Origin: Rhizobiales bacterium YIM 77505 | Lineage (GTDB): Bacteria > Pseudomonadota > Alphaproteobacteria > Rhizobiales > Beijerinckiaceae | Reading direction: 5' to 3' | Assembly (NCBI GenBank): GCA_000745135.1 | Contig: JQNH01000001.1 | Coordinates: forward strand, 2,899,501-2,963,500 | DNA: 64,000 nucleotides | Shown: positions 47,181 through 55,844 of the stretch, piece by piece | Layout of the letters: the number at the start of each line of letters is the position of its first letter | How positions within the stretch are numbered: the stretch's first letter is position 1 | The notes under the pieces: model-generated | Told to the model about the DNA's origin: nothing | Database searches by the model: none | Seen by the model: only the letters and a program-made list of their open reading frames with translations | Made by a program: the position numbers and the translations under genes

Positions 47181-47230
47181 CGCTTTAGCATTTGGTGACG
47201 CGGTGCAAGCTGCTCGCTCAAATCCCCGCG
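47181..47230 (-). promoter_or_regulatory. SAM-II-type riboswitch upstream of metNIQ
   Basis: Read on the minus strand, 5' arm CGCGG (complement of 47226-47230) pairs with CCGCG (complement of 47199-47203). The loop holds GATTTGA and CTTGCA, and the tail reads TCACCAAATGCTAAAGCG. This matches the SAM-II order: stem, GAUUU loop, UUGCA, closing strand, AAAUG-GCUAAA tail. SAM-II RNAs occur ahead of methionine genes in alphaproteobacteria. In most, the ribosome site lies within the pseudoknot; here it lies about 25 bases further on. Confidence 0.8.
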
Positions 47231-47256
47231 GCCGGCGTGAGGCGCCGAACGGCTCC

Positions 47257-47285
47257 TATTTGACCTCGTAGGATCGTTCGGTCAA
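47257..47285 (-). promoter_or_regulatory. Predicted promoter of metNIQ
   Basis: On the minus strand TTGACC (complement of 47280-47285), 17 bases, then CAAATA (complement of 47257-47262). The start would lie about 20 bases ahead of the SAM-II element. Confidence 0.45.
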
Positions 47286-47451
47286 GCAGTTTCGTTCTGA
47301 ATATCGGCCGATTAGTTCTGCATTCCATACATGCCCCGTTTGCATGCTCCGCCCGACTGCGGGCGCGATGCGGGGCGGAACCGGCCTGACGTGCCGAGGG
47401 TTGAGCGCTCGGAGGAGCCTTTGCAAGGCTTCAAGATCCCGGAGCATGATC

Positions 47452-47715
47452 ATGCGCATCTTGATGGCAGCCGCCGCGCTGGCGCTTCTTGGAGCGTCGA
47501 CCGCCGCTCAGGCGCAGGGAGTTGTGCGCGGCGCGCAGGAAGGCGCCGCCGTCGGCCATCGCGCCGCGGGGCCTGTCGGCGCGGCAGTGGGCGGCACGGT
47601 CGGCGGCGTGACGGGCGGGGTCGTCGGCGGCGTGAAGGGCGTCCTCGGCATTCCTCAACAGACCGGAACCGTCCGCAAGCCTTACCGCAAGCGGGCCGCC
47701 GCCCGGCGGCGCTGA
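47452..47715 (+). CDS. Small secreted glycine-zipper-like protein
   Basis: An 87-residue protein with a Sec signal (MRILMAAAALALLGASTAAQAQ, first 20 typical), then a Gly/Ala/Val repeat region (VGAAVGGTVGGVTGGVVGG) and a basic tail. Glycine-zipper segments pack in membranes or oligomers. CGGAG precedes the ATG at 47452; an ATG two codons earlier is possible. It is divergent from metN. No function is assignable. Confidence 0.72.
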   Translation: MRILMAAAALALLGASTAAQAQGVVRGAQEGAAVGHRAAGPVGAAVGGTVGGVTGGVVGGVKGVLGIPQQTGTVRKPYRKRAAARRR

Positions 47716-47786
47716 TCCCGGCAGGGAAGGAGCCTCGACCCGGGGACGGCGCGATCCGCCGTCCCGCCCCAGGCGGAGGACATCTC

Positions 47787-47963
47787 ATGAGCGACCTGGA
47801 CGTCGCGGCCGATCGGCCCTGGACCCTCGAAGCCGTGCAGCAGTTGACCGAGCTTGCCCGCGAGCGCGTGCCGGCGACCGTGATCTCGTTGAAGCTCAAG
47901 CGCTCCTTGGCCTCGGTCCACGCCAAGCTGGCCGAACTTGGCCTCACCGTGCCGGCCGAGTAG
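47787..47963 (+). CDS. Small helix-turn-helix-like protein
   Basis: A 58-residue protein, mostly helical, with LTELARERVPATVISLKLKRSLASVHAKLAEL-type sequence whose central part recalls a helix-turn-helix. GGCGGAGGA precedes the ATG. Similar short proteins occur in Hyphomicrobiales genomes, without a known role. It is 71 bp after the glycine-zipper gene. Confidence 0.65.
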   Translation: MSDLDVAADRPWTLEAVQQLTELARERVPATVISLKLKRSLASVHAKLAELGLTVPAE

Positions 47964-48190
47964 AGCTCGGAACCCTCACGCGTCGCGACGCGATGGGCCC
48001 TTCGGACCGGGGGGCCGTGCGGCCGTCCGCTGAGAGGAGGTGACAAGGACCTTGGTCCGCGTCCTCGCGGCCGCTGTCTGCCCTCCGAGGATGCGGCGAT
48101 CGAACTTGCCCTTGTGCGAGCAGCCGCTTGCCCCTAAAAGCTCTCTTGCGCCACGTTGCGGGCTCTTCTTGGGCTCCCTGCGGGCGCTGC

Positions 48191-48267
48191 GCACCCGTAG
48201 CTCAGCTGGATAGAGCGTTGCCCTCCGAAGGCAGAGGTCACAGGTTCGAATCCTGTCGGGTGCGCCA
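48191..48267 (+). tRNA. tRNA-Arg (anticodon CCG)
   Basis: A 77-base cloverleaf: acceptor GCACCCG/CGGGTGC, D arm GCTCAGCTGGATAGAGC, anticodon loop CTCCGAA with anticodon CCG, T arm ACAGGTTCGAATCCTGT, and an encoded CCA end. Confidence 0.97.
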
Positions 48268-48288
48268 ATCTCACACCGTCCGGCCCGG

Positions 48289-48326
48289 AGACATGGGGGA
48301 CGGAACGTACCTAAGACATAGGTGAC
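48289..48326. repeat. Direct repeat pair beside tRNA-Arg, probable IS end relic
   Basis: AGACATGGGGGAC (48289-48301) and AGACATAGGTGAC (48314-48326) are near-identical, 25 bases apart. GACATGGGTGAC-type repeats are found at the ends of IS481-like elements in alphaproteobacteria (my recollection of those elements, not a search). With the tRNA 22 bases away this may mark a lost insertion. Confidence 0.4.
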
Positions 48327-48432
48327 AACCCAGGCCCGAAGGGCCGGCGAGTTTGGCCTGTCGCTCAAGAAGCGACGTTGTCGCCCCCTGCCGATCGTCT
48401 TCGCCCTCGTGGACGGCGTGACATCGCGCACC

Positions 48433-48906
48433 TTACGGGAAATCAGTGCGTCGGATGTTGTTGAGGACCCGGTGCAGGAGCGTGAGGAGGGCTTGGCACT
48501 CGGCCTCTGAGAAGCCGTGGAGCGCCCGGTTCGCCTGCGCCTGAGCAACGGGAAAGACGGTGCGAAAGGCCGCCCGGCCTCCTTCCGTGATGAACACCTC
48601 GACCACGCGATTGTCGTTGGCGCGAACCCGCCGTTCGGCCAACCCGTCCCTCTCCATCTGATCGACGACGCGGGTGAGCGTCGAATGATCCATGACGCAA
48701 TAGACGGCCAGCTCCGTCATGCTGCGGCCATCCCGCGCCATGAGGACGGCGAGGACGCGCCAGCGCGCCTGGGTCATCCTCAGGGGGCGCAAGGCTTCAA
48801 GCAGATCGAGATTGAGACGATTGACGATGCGGTTCAGGAGGTAAGGCACGAAGCGATCGAGATCCATCGCGGGCCCGTCGGAGCTCTTCTTGATCGGGTC
48901 GGCCAT
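48433..48906 (-). CDS. MarR-family transcriptional regulator
   Basis: A 157-residue winged-helix regulator: ALRPLRMTQARWRVLAVL, SMTELAVYCVMDHSTLTRVVDQMERDGL (recognition helix), RRVRANDNRVVEVFITEGG (wing). ATG at 48906 after GGGAGGAGG. It is divergent from a TRAP-IorAB operon across a gap with a perfect palindrome, so it most likely represses that operon and responds to its substrate (inference). Confidence 0.93.
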   Translation of the reverse strand: MADPIKKSSDGPAMDLDRFVPYLLNRIVNRLNLDLLEALRPLRMTQARWRVLAVLMARDGRSMTELAVYCVMDHSTLTRVVDQMERDGLAERRVRANDNRVVEVFITEGGRAAFRTVFPVAQAQANRALHGFSEAECQALLTLLHRVLNNIRRTDFP

Positions 48907-48944
48907 CGTCCTCCTCCCAAAGGTCCGGTCGCTCATCGCCCCGC

Positions 48945-48974
48945 TTGACGACCGATTATTTGAAGTTTCAAATA
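48945..48974 (+). promoter_or_regulatory. Predicted promoter of the TRAP-ior operon
   Basis: TTGACG (48945-48950), 18 bases, then CAAATA (48969-48974), which is inside the palindrome. Spacing is slightly long. Confidence 0.4.
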
Positions 48975-48975
48975 A
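48956..48975. promoter_or_regulatory. Palindromic MarR operator
   Basis: TTATTTGAA-GT-TTCAAATAA, two perfect 9-bp arms with a 2-bp centre, in the gap between the MarR gene and the TRAP operon. It is the only AT-rich dyad nearby and is of typical size for MarR dimers. Confidence 0.75.
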
Positions 48976-49075
48976 CGCGAGGGGCCGATCAAGAGCCCCG
49001 TGGAATGACGTCTGAATGGCCCCGTGACGGGCGGCATGCCGACGGGAGCCGAAGCGCCAACAGAGGGTCCTGCCG

Positions 49076-50041
49076 ATGCTGAAGAAGTTGCTGACCGCCG
49101 TTCCCGTCTTGCTGCTCAGCGCGGGGATCGCGGCCGCTCAGGAGGTCACGCTTCGCGCCGTCAGCGCGTTCCAGGAGGGCACGGCGTTCTCCCGGCCTTT
49201 CGAAGCCTTCGTCAAGAAGGTGAACGAGGACGGCAAGGGGCTCGTCCGCATCAACTTCGTCGGCGGGCCGCGAGCGATGCCGCCGCTCGAGCTCGGCAAT
49301 GCGCTGCGCGCCGGCGTCGTCGACATGATCAATGCCTCGAGCGCCTTCTATTCCAACCTCCTCCCGGAAGGCGAGGCGCTCAAGATGTCGACCCGCTCCA
49401 TGGAGGAGCTGCGCAAGAATGGCGGGTGGGAGCTCCTCAACAGGCTGCATAACGAGAAGGTCAACGCCTACTATCTCGGCCGGCATGGCGAAGGCATTCC
49501 CTTCCATCTCTACTTGGCCCGGGAGATCGCCAAGCCTGACCTCACCGGGCTGACCATCCGCACGACGCCGACCTATCGGGCCTTCTTCACGGCGCTTGGT
49601 GCGAACCTCGTCACGACGCCTCCGGGCGAGGTCTATACGGCGCTCGAGCGCGGCGTCGTGCAAGGCTATGGCTGGCCGGCGGTCGGAATCTTTGATCTCG
49701 GCTGGCAGGAGCGCACCAAATATCGCGTCGAGCCGGGCTTCTACACCGTCGACGTGAATATCCTGGTGAATTTGCAGAAGTGGAATTCGCTCAGCGACGC
49801 GCAGAGGAAGGTCCTCACCGACGCGGCCCTGTGGGTCGAGGAGCAGCAGCGGAAGGACAATGCCGCGCTCGTGAAATCCGAGCTCGCCCGGCAGGAGCAG
49901 GCCGGCATCAAGCCCATCGTCTTCGCCGGCGAGCAACGGGCGGCATGGGAGAAGGCGGCGCGCGAGGCCGGCTGGATGGAGGTCGAGAAGGCGACGCCGC
50001 AACATCACAAGGAGCTCCGCCGCCTGCTCTCGTCCGATTGA
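49076..50041 (+). CDS. TRAP transporter DctP-family solute-binding protein
   Basis: A 321-residue DctP protein with a Sec signal (ending IAAAQ). Binding blocks TIRTTPTYRAFFTALGAN and YTALERGVVQGYGWP; the Arg in TIRT usually contacts the ligand carboxylate. First gene of an operon dctP-dctQ-dctM-iorA-iorB. Given the ferredoxin oxidoreductase downstream, aryl-pyruvates or related 2-oxo acids are good ligand candidates. Confidence 0.92.
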   Translation: MLKKLLTAVPVLLLSAGIAAAQEVTLRAVSAFQEGTAFSRPFEAFVKKVNEDGKGLVRINFVGGPRAMPPLELGNALRAGVVDMINASSAFYSNLLPEGEALKMSTRSMEELRKNGGWELLNRLHNEKVNAYYLGRHGEGIPFHLYLAREIAKPDLTGLTIRTTPTYRAFFTALGANLVTTPPGEVYTALERGVVQGYGWPAVGIFDLGWQERTKYRVEPGFYTVDVNILVNLQKWNSLSDAQRKVLTDAALWVEEQQRKDNAALVKSELARQEQAGIKPIVFAGEQRAAWEKAAREAGWMEVEKATPQHHKELRRLLSSD

Positions 50042-50047
50042 GGCGGC

Positions 50048-50584
50048 ATGGCTCGGGAGGCTTCACCCGTGGATCGTCTCTCGCAGGCCTATGGCCACCT
50101 GCTTTGGGGCTTGGCGATCGTTGCGGCGGCGCTCATCGGGATCATGCTGGTGGGCATCGCGGCCGACGTGTTCCTGCGCAACGTCCTCGTCTCGGGAATT
50201 CGCGGGATCGTCGAATACACCGAGTTCGGCCTCTATCTGTCCGTGATCCTTGCCGCGCCTTGGCTCCTGAACCGCGGCCAGCATATCCGGGCCGACCTGT
50301 TGGGGCAGTTCGGCCCCCGCCCCTTGCTACGGGTCGTGGACGTCCTTGCGGACGCCCTCGGGCTCGCGGTCAGCGCCATCGTCGCCTGGTACGCGCTGCA
50401 ATCCGCGATCGAGAGCTACGCGATCGGCTCCGTCGTCCGCCGCACGGTCGAGATTCCCGAATGGATGCTGATCGTCCCGCTCGCCGTGGCGATGCTGCTC
50501 CTGTGCGGCGAGTTCGTCTTTCGCCTGCATCGATCGATCATGCATCCGGACGCCCGTCACGACGACGTCCGTTCGATGGCCTGA
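50048..50584 (+). CDS. TRAP transporter small permease DctQ
   Basis: A 178-residue four-helix DctQ protein (GIAADVFLRNVLVSGIRGIVEYTEF, LLNRGQHIRADLLG as landmarks). Six bases after dctP and 15 before dctM. Confidence 0.9.
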   Translation: MAREASPVDRLSQAYGHLLWGLAIVAAALIGIMLVGIAADVFLRNVLVSGIRGIVEYTEFGLYLSVILAAPWLLNRGQHIRADLLGQFGPRPLLRVVDVLADALGLAVSAIVAWYALQSAIESYAIGSVVRRTVEIPEWMLIVPLAVAMLLLCGEFVFRLHRSIMHPDARHDDVRSMA

Positions 50585-50599
50585 GGAGGCGGCGCGACC

Positions 50600-51910
50600 A
50601 TGGACTGGACTGAGGCGGCCCTTCTCCTGCTCGGCGGCGTCACGGCGCTCATCCTCATCGGGCCGCCGGTTGCCTTCGCCTTTCTTGCCATCAACATCGT
50701 CGGCGCGATCCTCCTCATGGGAGGCGAGCCGGGCCTCAAGCAGCTGGTCCGCAACTCGATCGCCTCGCTCAACAACTTTTCCCTCACTCCGATCCCGTTT
50801 TTCATCCTGATGGGCGAGGTCCTGTTCCATACCGGCGTCGCCATGAAGGCGATCGACGCCGTCGACCAGGCCATCCGGCGCGTGCCCGGACGGCTCGCCA
50901 TCGTCGCCATCGTGGCCGGCACGATCTTCTCAGCCATCTCCGGCTCCACCATCGCCACAACGGCGATGCTCGGCTCTCTGCTCCTGCCCCAGATGCTGCA
51001 GCGGGGGTACGAGCGGAAGATGGCGATGGGCCCGATCATGGCCATTGGCGGCGTCGACGTCCTCATCCCTCCCTCGGCGCTCACGGTGCTGCTGGGAAGT
51101 CTCGCCGGCATCTCGATCTCCGGACTGCTGATCGGCGGCGTCCTTCCAGGGATCATCCTGAGCGCGCTCTTCGTTGGCTACGTGGTGATCCGCTGCGGGA
51201 TCGATCCATCGCTCGCGCCCGCGCAGGCCGGCCCGACCCGGACGAAGCCGTCCCTCGCCCCGCTCCTCGTGCATCTTGCGCCCCTCCTTGCGATCTTCGG
51301 GGCGGTGGTGGGCAGCATGCTCCTCGGCTGGGCGACACCGACCGAGTCCGGTGCCCTCGGGGCGCTGGCCACCATCGCCGTCGCCGCCGTCTATCGCCAG
51401 CTGACCTTTCAGGCGCTCACCAAGGCGCTTCTCGGCTCGGTGGTCGTCTCGGGAGCCGTGCTCTTCATCCTGATGGCGGCCGTGACCTTCTCCCAGATCC
51501 TGAGCTTCTCGGGCGCGACGTCAGGCCTCATCGGCCTCATCCAGGGGGCGAACCTGTCCCCGACCATGCTCCTCCTCGGCATGCTCGCCGTCCTGCTGTT
51601 GCTTGGGTGCTTCATCGACCAGATCAGCATGATGATGATCACCTTGCCCTTCTACATGCCGATCCTGCGCGACCTGCGCGTCGACGAGGTCTGGTTCGGC
51701 ATCCTGTTCCTCATCTGCATGCAGATCGGCTTGCTGACGCCGCCCTTCGGCCTCCTGTTGTTCGTGATGAAGGGCGCGGCGCCTCCCGACGTGCGACTGA
51801 GCGAGGTCTACGCAGCCGCCGCGCCTTATGTGCTCTTGATGGTGCTGATGCTGGGCCTCGTGTTTGCGTTTCCCTGGCTTGCGACGGGGCTGGCGAGCTC
51901 CGGCCGCTGA
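50600..51910 (+). CDS. TRAP transporter large permease DctM
   Basis: A 436-residue large permease with about twelve helices (FSAISGSTIATTAMLGSLLLPQM, GGVDVLIPPSALTVLLG landmarks). It follows dctQ closely and is 29 bp ahead of iorA, with iorA's ribosome site (CTGGAGGA) inside that gap, so importer and oxidoreductase are one transcript. Confidence 0.93.
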   Translation: MDWTEAALLLLGGVTALILIGPPVAFAFLAINIVGAILLMGGEPGLKQLVRNSIASLNNFSLTPIPFFILMGEVLFHTGVAMKAIDAVDQAIRRVPGRLAIVAIVAGTIFSAISGSTIATTAMLGSLLLPQMLQRGYERKMAMGPIMAIGGVDVLIPPSALTVLLGSLAGISISGLLIGGVLPGIILSALFVGYVVIRCGIDPSLAPAQAGPTRTKPSLAPLLVHLAPLLAIFGAVVGSMLLGWATPTESGALGALATIAVAAVYRQLTFQALTKALLGSVVVSGAVLFILMAAVTFSQILSFSGATSGLIGLIQGANLSPTMLLLGMLAVLLLLGCFIDQISMMMITLPFYMPILRDLRVDEVWFGILFLICMQIGLLTPPFGLLLFVMKGAAPPDVRLSEVYAAAAPYVLLMVLMLGLVFAFPWLATGLASSGR

Positions 51911-51939
51911 CGGGCCGAGGCGTCCTGGAGGACGGATGG

Positions 51940-54099
51940 ATGGCGGAACGATCGTTCAAGAAAGAGGTCGAAAAGCTCCGCCTTGGGGCCGGCGAGGAGT
52001 TTCGCGGCGAGGGTATCCTGGCGGTCGCCAAGGCCTTGCTGCAGTCCGGGGTCGCTTACGTGGCGGGCTATCAGGGCGCGCCCATCTCCCACCTGATGGA
52101 CGTGCTCACCGATGCGAACGAGATCCTCGAAGAGCTCGGCGTGCGCTTTGAGTCGAGCGCCAGTGAAGCGACGGCGGCCGCGACCCTTGCTGCCTCGGTG
52201 AACTATCCCCTGCGCGGCGCCGTCACCTTCAAGGCGACTGTCGGGACGAACGTCGCCTCGGACGCCCTGGCGAACCTCGCCTCGAGCGGAGTGACGGGCG
52301 GCGCCCTCATCATCGTCGGTGAGGATTACGGCGAGGGCTCCTCGATCATGCAGGAGCGAAGCCACGCCTTCGCCATGAAGTCGCAGATCTGGCTGCTCGA
52401 TCCGCGGCCGAACCTGCCCTCGATCGTCCGGGCGGTGCAAGAGGGGTTCGAGCTCAGCGAAGCCTCGAACACCCCGGTCATGCTCGAATTGCGCATCCGC
52501 GCCTGCCATGTCTATGGACGGTTTACGACACAGGACAATCTGCGTCCGTCCTTCACGCTCAAGGAAGCGGTCGAGCATCCGCGCCGCGATGTCGACCGGA
52601 TCGTGCTGCCTCCTGCAAGCTACCTGCATGAGAGGGAAAAGGTCGAGAAGCGGTGGCCCGCCGCCGTGCGCTTCATCGAGGAGCACAAACTCAACGAGTT
52701 CTTCGCGGGAGATGCGGACGACATCGGCATCGTGATGCAGGGCGGGATGTACAACACGGCCATCCGCGCCCTCGAGCTGCTCGGCTTGGCCGATGCCTTC
52801 GGCGAGAGCCGCATCCCTCTTTACGTGCTCAACGTCACCTACCCGCTCGTCGACTCCGAGCTCATCCGCTTCTGCCAGGGCAAACGGGCCATCCTGATCG
52901 TCGAGGAAGGCCAGCCCGAGTTCATCGAGCAGGCCGTCAACACGATCTTGCGCCGCGCCGACTGCCAAACCCGCGTGGAAGGCAAGGGCATGCTGCCGCT
53001 CGCTGGCGAGTATACCGGCGCGGCGATGAAGGAGGGCTTTGCCAAGTTCGTCCGAGCCTACCGCCCCGATCTTCTCGATCGGAATGCGCTGACGCCGGGC
53101 GCGGCAAGCGACGCGCGAGAGCGGCTGGAAGAGGCGGCGAAGACCGTGGCGCCGAACGTCCATCCGCGCCCGCCCTCCTTCTGCACGGGATGCCCGGAAC
53201 GACCGATCTTCGCCGCCATGAAGCTCGTCGAGCGCGAGCTCGGGCCGCATCACGTCAGCTGCGACATCGGCTGTCACCTGTTCTCGATCCTACCGCCTTT
53301 CAACATCGGCCAGACCACCATGGGCTACGGCCTCGGCGGCGCGGGGGCGGCGGCGTTGAACGTCAAGGCCGGCAAGAGGGCCATCGCCGTCATGGGGGAC
53401 GGCGGCTTCTGGCACAACGGGCTTGTCTCCTCGATCGGCAATGCGGTCTTCAACAAGAGCGACAACGTCCACATCATCGTCGACAACGGCTACTCGGCGG
53501 CGACGGGCGGGCAGGATCTCCTGTCATCGATGGCCGACAATGCGATCCGTTCGACCCGCAACCCGATCGAGAAGGCCGTCCGGGGCGTCGGCGTGAAATG
53601 GGTGCGGACGATCAAACGCACCTACGATGTCGCCCGGATGCGCGACACGTTGAAGGACGCGCTGACCACCAAGGAAAGTGGTCCGAAGGTCATCATCGCG
53701 CAATCGGAATGCATGCTGAACAAGCAAAGGCGCGAGCGCCCGAAGATGGGCAAGGCGATCGCCGAGGGCCGGCGGGTCGTGCGCGAGCGCTTTGGCGTCG
53801 ATCCGGAGACCTGCACCGGCGACCATTCCTGCATCCGGCTCTCCGGCTGCCCGTCGCTGACGATCGCACCCCACCCGGATCCGCTGCGCAAGGAGCCTGT
53901 GACGAGAGTGATCAATTCCTGCGTCGGTTGCGGACTGTGCGGTGAAGTCGCCCACGCGGCCGTCCTGTGCCCGTCCTTCTACCGGGCCTCGATCATCTCC
54001 AATCCGACCCGATGGGACCGGTTCAAGGCGAACGTCCGTAGCGCGGTCATCGGCTACCTGCAGCGACGGATCGGGCGGCGCATGGCGGTGATGGCATGA
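51940..54099 (+). CDS. iorA: Indolepyruvate ferredoxin oxidoreductase, alpha subunit IorA
   Basis: A 719-residue enzyme that oxidises aryl-pyruvates to acyl-CoA with ferredoxin. N-terminal pyruvate-oxidoreductase domain (VAYVAGYQGAPISHLMDVL), TPP domain with GDGGFWHNGL and NVHIIVDNGYSAATGGQ. A C-terminal ferredoxin part has CTGDHSCIRLSGCP and CVGCGLCGEVAHAAVLCP for iron-sulfur clusters. The ATG at 51940 follows GGAGGA. Ends in a four-base ATGA overlap with iorB. Confidence 0.93.
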   Translation: MAERSFKKEVEKLRLGAGEEFRGEGILAVAKALLQSGVAYVAGYQGAPISHLMDVLTDANEILEELGVRFESSASEATAAATLAASVNYPLRGAVTFKATVGTNVASDALANLASSGVTGGALIIVGEDYGEGSSIMQERSHAFAMKSQIWLLDPRPNLPSIVRAVQEGFELSEASNTPVMLELRIRACHVYGRFTTQDNLRPSFTLKEAVEHPRRDVDRIVLPPASYLHEREKVEKRWPAAVRFIEEHKLNEFFAGDADDIGIVMQGGMYNTAIRALELLGLADAFGESRIPLYVLNVTYPLVDSELIRFCQGKRAILIVEEGQPEFIEQAVNTILRRADCQTRVEGKGMLPLAGEYTGAAMKEGFAKFVRAYRPDLLDRNALTPGAASDARERLEEAAKTVAPNVHPRPPSFCTGCPERPIFAAMKLVERELGPHHVSCDIGCHLFSILPPFNIGQTTMGYGLGGAGAAALNVKAGKRAIAVMGDGGFWHNGLVSSIGNAVFNKSDNVHIIVDNGYSAATGGQDLLSSMADNAIRSTRNPIEKAVRGVGVKWVRTIKRTYDVARMRDTLKDALTTKESGPKVIIAQSECMLNKQRRERPKMGKAIAEGRRVVRERFGVDPETCTGDHSCIRLSGCPSLTIAPHPDPLRKEPVTRVINSCVGCGLCGEVAHAAVLCPSFYRASIISNPTRWDRFKANVRSAVIGYLQRRIGRRMAVMA

Positions 54100-55712
54100 C
54101 CGCGGGAGCAATTCATGCTGCAGGGGCGTCAAGAGTCCGCCCCATCACCGTCGCCATCCTCGCCATGGGCGGTGAGGGCGGCGGCGTCCTTGCCGATTGG
54201 ATCGTCGACGTAGCGGAACATGGAGGCTACCTCGCCCAGGCGACATCCGTGCCTGGCGTCGCGCAGCGCACCGGCGCCACGATCTATTATCTTGAGCTCT
54301 TCCCGAGGAGCGCGGCACAGGCGCGTCGGCGCGATCCGGTTCTGGCGCTCATGCCTGTCCCCGGCGACGTCGACATCGTGATCGCCTCCGAACTGATGGA
54401 AGCGGGCCGCGCCGTTCAGCGTGGTCTCGTCACCCCGGATCGCACGACCCTGATCGCCTCGACGCACCGCGTCTACGCGATCACCGAGAAGATCGCGCTT
54501 GGCGAAGGCCGGGTCGACAGCGCTGCGCTCCTGGAGGGCTGCCGCATGGCGGCGCGCCGACTCATCGCCTTCGACATGGCCGGGCTCGCCGAGGCGACGG
54601 GGAGCATCATCAGCGCCGTGCTGTTCGGTGCGCTTGCCGGCTCTGGCGCCCTGCCGTTCCAGCGCACCGCGTTCGAGGCTGCGGTCCGGCGGGGCGGAGT
54701 CGGCATCAAAGCCAGCCTTGCAGCTTTCGCGGCAGGCTACGAGGCGGCAAAAGGTGGAACGGACCCTGCTCCTTCCATCCCCGGCAGCGGGGCGGCCGAG
54801 ATCAGGTCGGCAGCGCTTGCGCCTCTTTTGGCAGAGGTGGAGCAGAGCTTCCCTGGGCCGGCGCTTGGCATCGCGCGGGAGGGCGTCCTGCGAGCAGCCG
54901 ACTACCAGGACGCGGCCTATGCGCGGCTTTATCTCCAACGCCTCAAGCCGTTCATCGTGATCGAGCAGAACCATGGGGACGGCACGGGCCGGCTTCTCGC
55001 CGAGGTTGCCCGGCACTTGGCGCTTGCCATGACCTATGAGGACACGATCCGTGTCGCGGAGCTCAAGATCAGGCCGGAGCGGTTCATGCGTGTTCGCGAG
55101 GAAGCGCGTCTCGCGAGCGGCCAGATCCTCGAGATCGCCGAGTTCATGCATCCGAGGGTTCAAGAGATTGCCGAGACTCTGCCCGCGCCTCTTGGCCGCT
55201 GGATGCTCGGCTCGCGGCGGGCCCGGGCCCTGCTTGGCCGCCTCACCCGAAAGGGACGCACCATCAGGACCACCTCGATCAGCGGCTTCCTGCTCCTCTA
55301 CTTCGTTGCGAAGATGAAGCCTCTGCGGCCCCGCTCGCTGCGTTACACGATTGAGCAGGACGCGTTGGATCGCTGGCTGAAGGTCGTCGCCGAGACAGCG
55401 CAGCGGGACTACGCGCTCGCTGTGGAAGCTGCCGAATGCCGCGCGCTCGTGAAGGGCTACGGCGAGACGCACGAGCGGGGCCGGGAGCGTTTCGACGCGC
55501 TCATGGCCGCTCTGCCGCGGATCGCGGACAGGCAGGATGCGGCGCCTCGACTCGCCGAGCTGCGCAAGGCCGCGCTGGCCGATGAGACCGGAGAGGCTCT
55601 GAAGAAGGCTTTGGCCGCTCTCGGCGCCGACGATGGGGACCATCGCGCCCTCGCTCCGGGAGACGCGGCTGGTCGGCTCTCGCCGGGCGAGCCGCAACAT
55701 CGAGCCGCGTGA
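54096..55712 (+). CDS. iorB: Indolepyruvate oxidoreductase beta-subunit family protein with C-terminal extension
   Basis: A 538-residue protein. The first 200 residues are the gamma/beta POR domain (AILAMGGEGGGVLADWIVDVAE, PGVAQRTGATIYYLE). A roughly 300-residue extension follows (DUF6537-like), starting near LLAEVEQSFPGPAL, absent from classical archaeal IorB of about 200 residues. Same-type extended IorB proteins occur in other proteobacteria. Overlaps iorA, so subunits are made in step. Confidence 0.88.
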   Translation: MTAGAIHAAGASRVRPITVAILAMGGEGGGVLADWIVDVAEHGGYLAQATSVPGVAQRTGATIYYLELFPRSAAQARRRDPVLALMPVPGDVDIVIASELMEAGRAVQRGLVTPDRTTLIASTHRVYAITEKIALGEGRVDSAALLEGCRMAARRLIAFDMAGLAEATGSIISAVLFGALAGSGALPFQRTAFEAAVRRGGVGIKASLAAFAAGYEAAKGGTDPAPSIPGSGAAEIRSAALAPLLAEVEQSFPGPALGIAREGVLRAADYQDAAYARLYLQRLKPFIVIEQNHGDGTGRLLAEVARHLALAMTYEDTIRVAELKIRPERFMRVREEARLASGQILEIAEFMHPRVQEIAETLPAPLGRWMLGSRRARALLGRLTRKGRTIRTTSISGFLLLYFVAKMKPLRPRSLRYTIEQDALDRWLKVVAETAQRDYALAVEAAECRALVKGYGETHERGRERFDALMAALPRIADRQDAAPRLAELRKAALADETGEALKKALAALGADDGDHRALAPGDAAGRLSPGEPQHRAA

Positions 55713-55844
55713 ACGGCCTTCGTCGCGGCATGCTCACGCGATGGGAAACAGGTTCATGCGTTTTGGCGGAACCCGTCGCAACGCGATCACGATCTCACGT
55801 GCCCTCCAGCGTTCGCTCCGGCTCTTGCGGGCGCCCGGCGGCGC

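Noticed and set aside
48322-48510. Small plus-strand frame after the tRNA repeats
   Set aside because: It overlaps the end of the MarR gene, has no ribosome site and no recognisable sequence.
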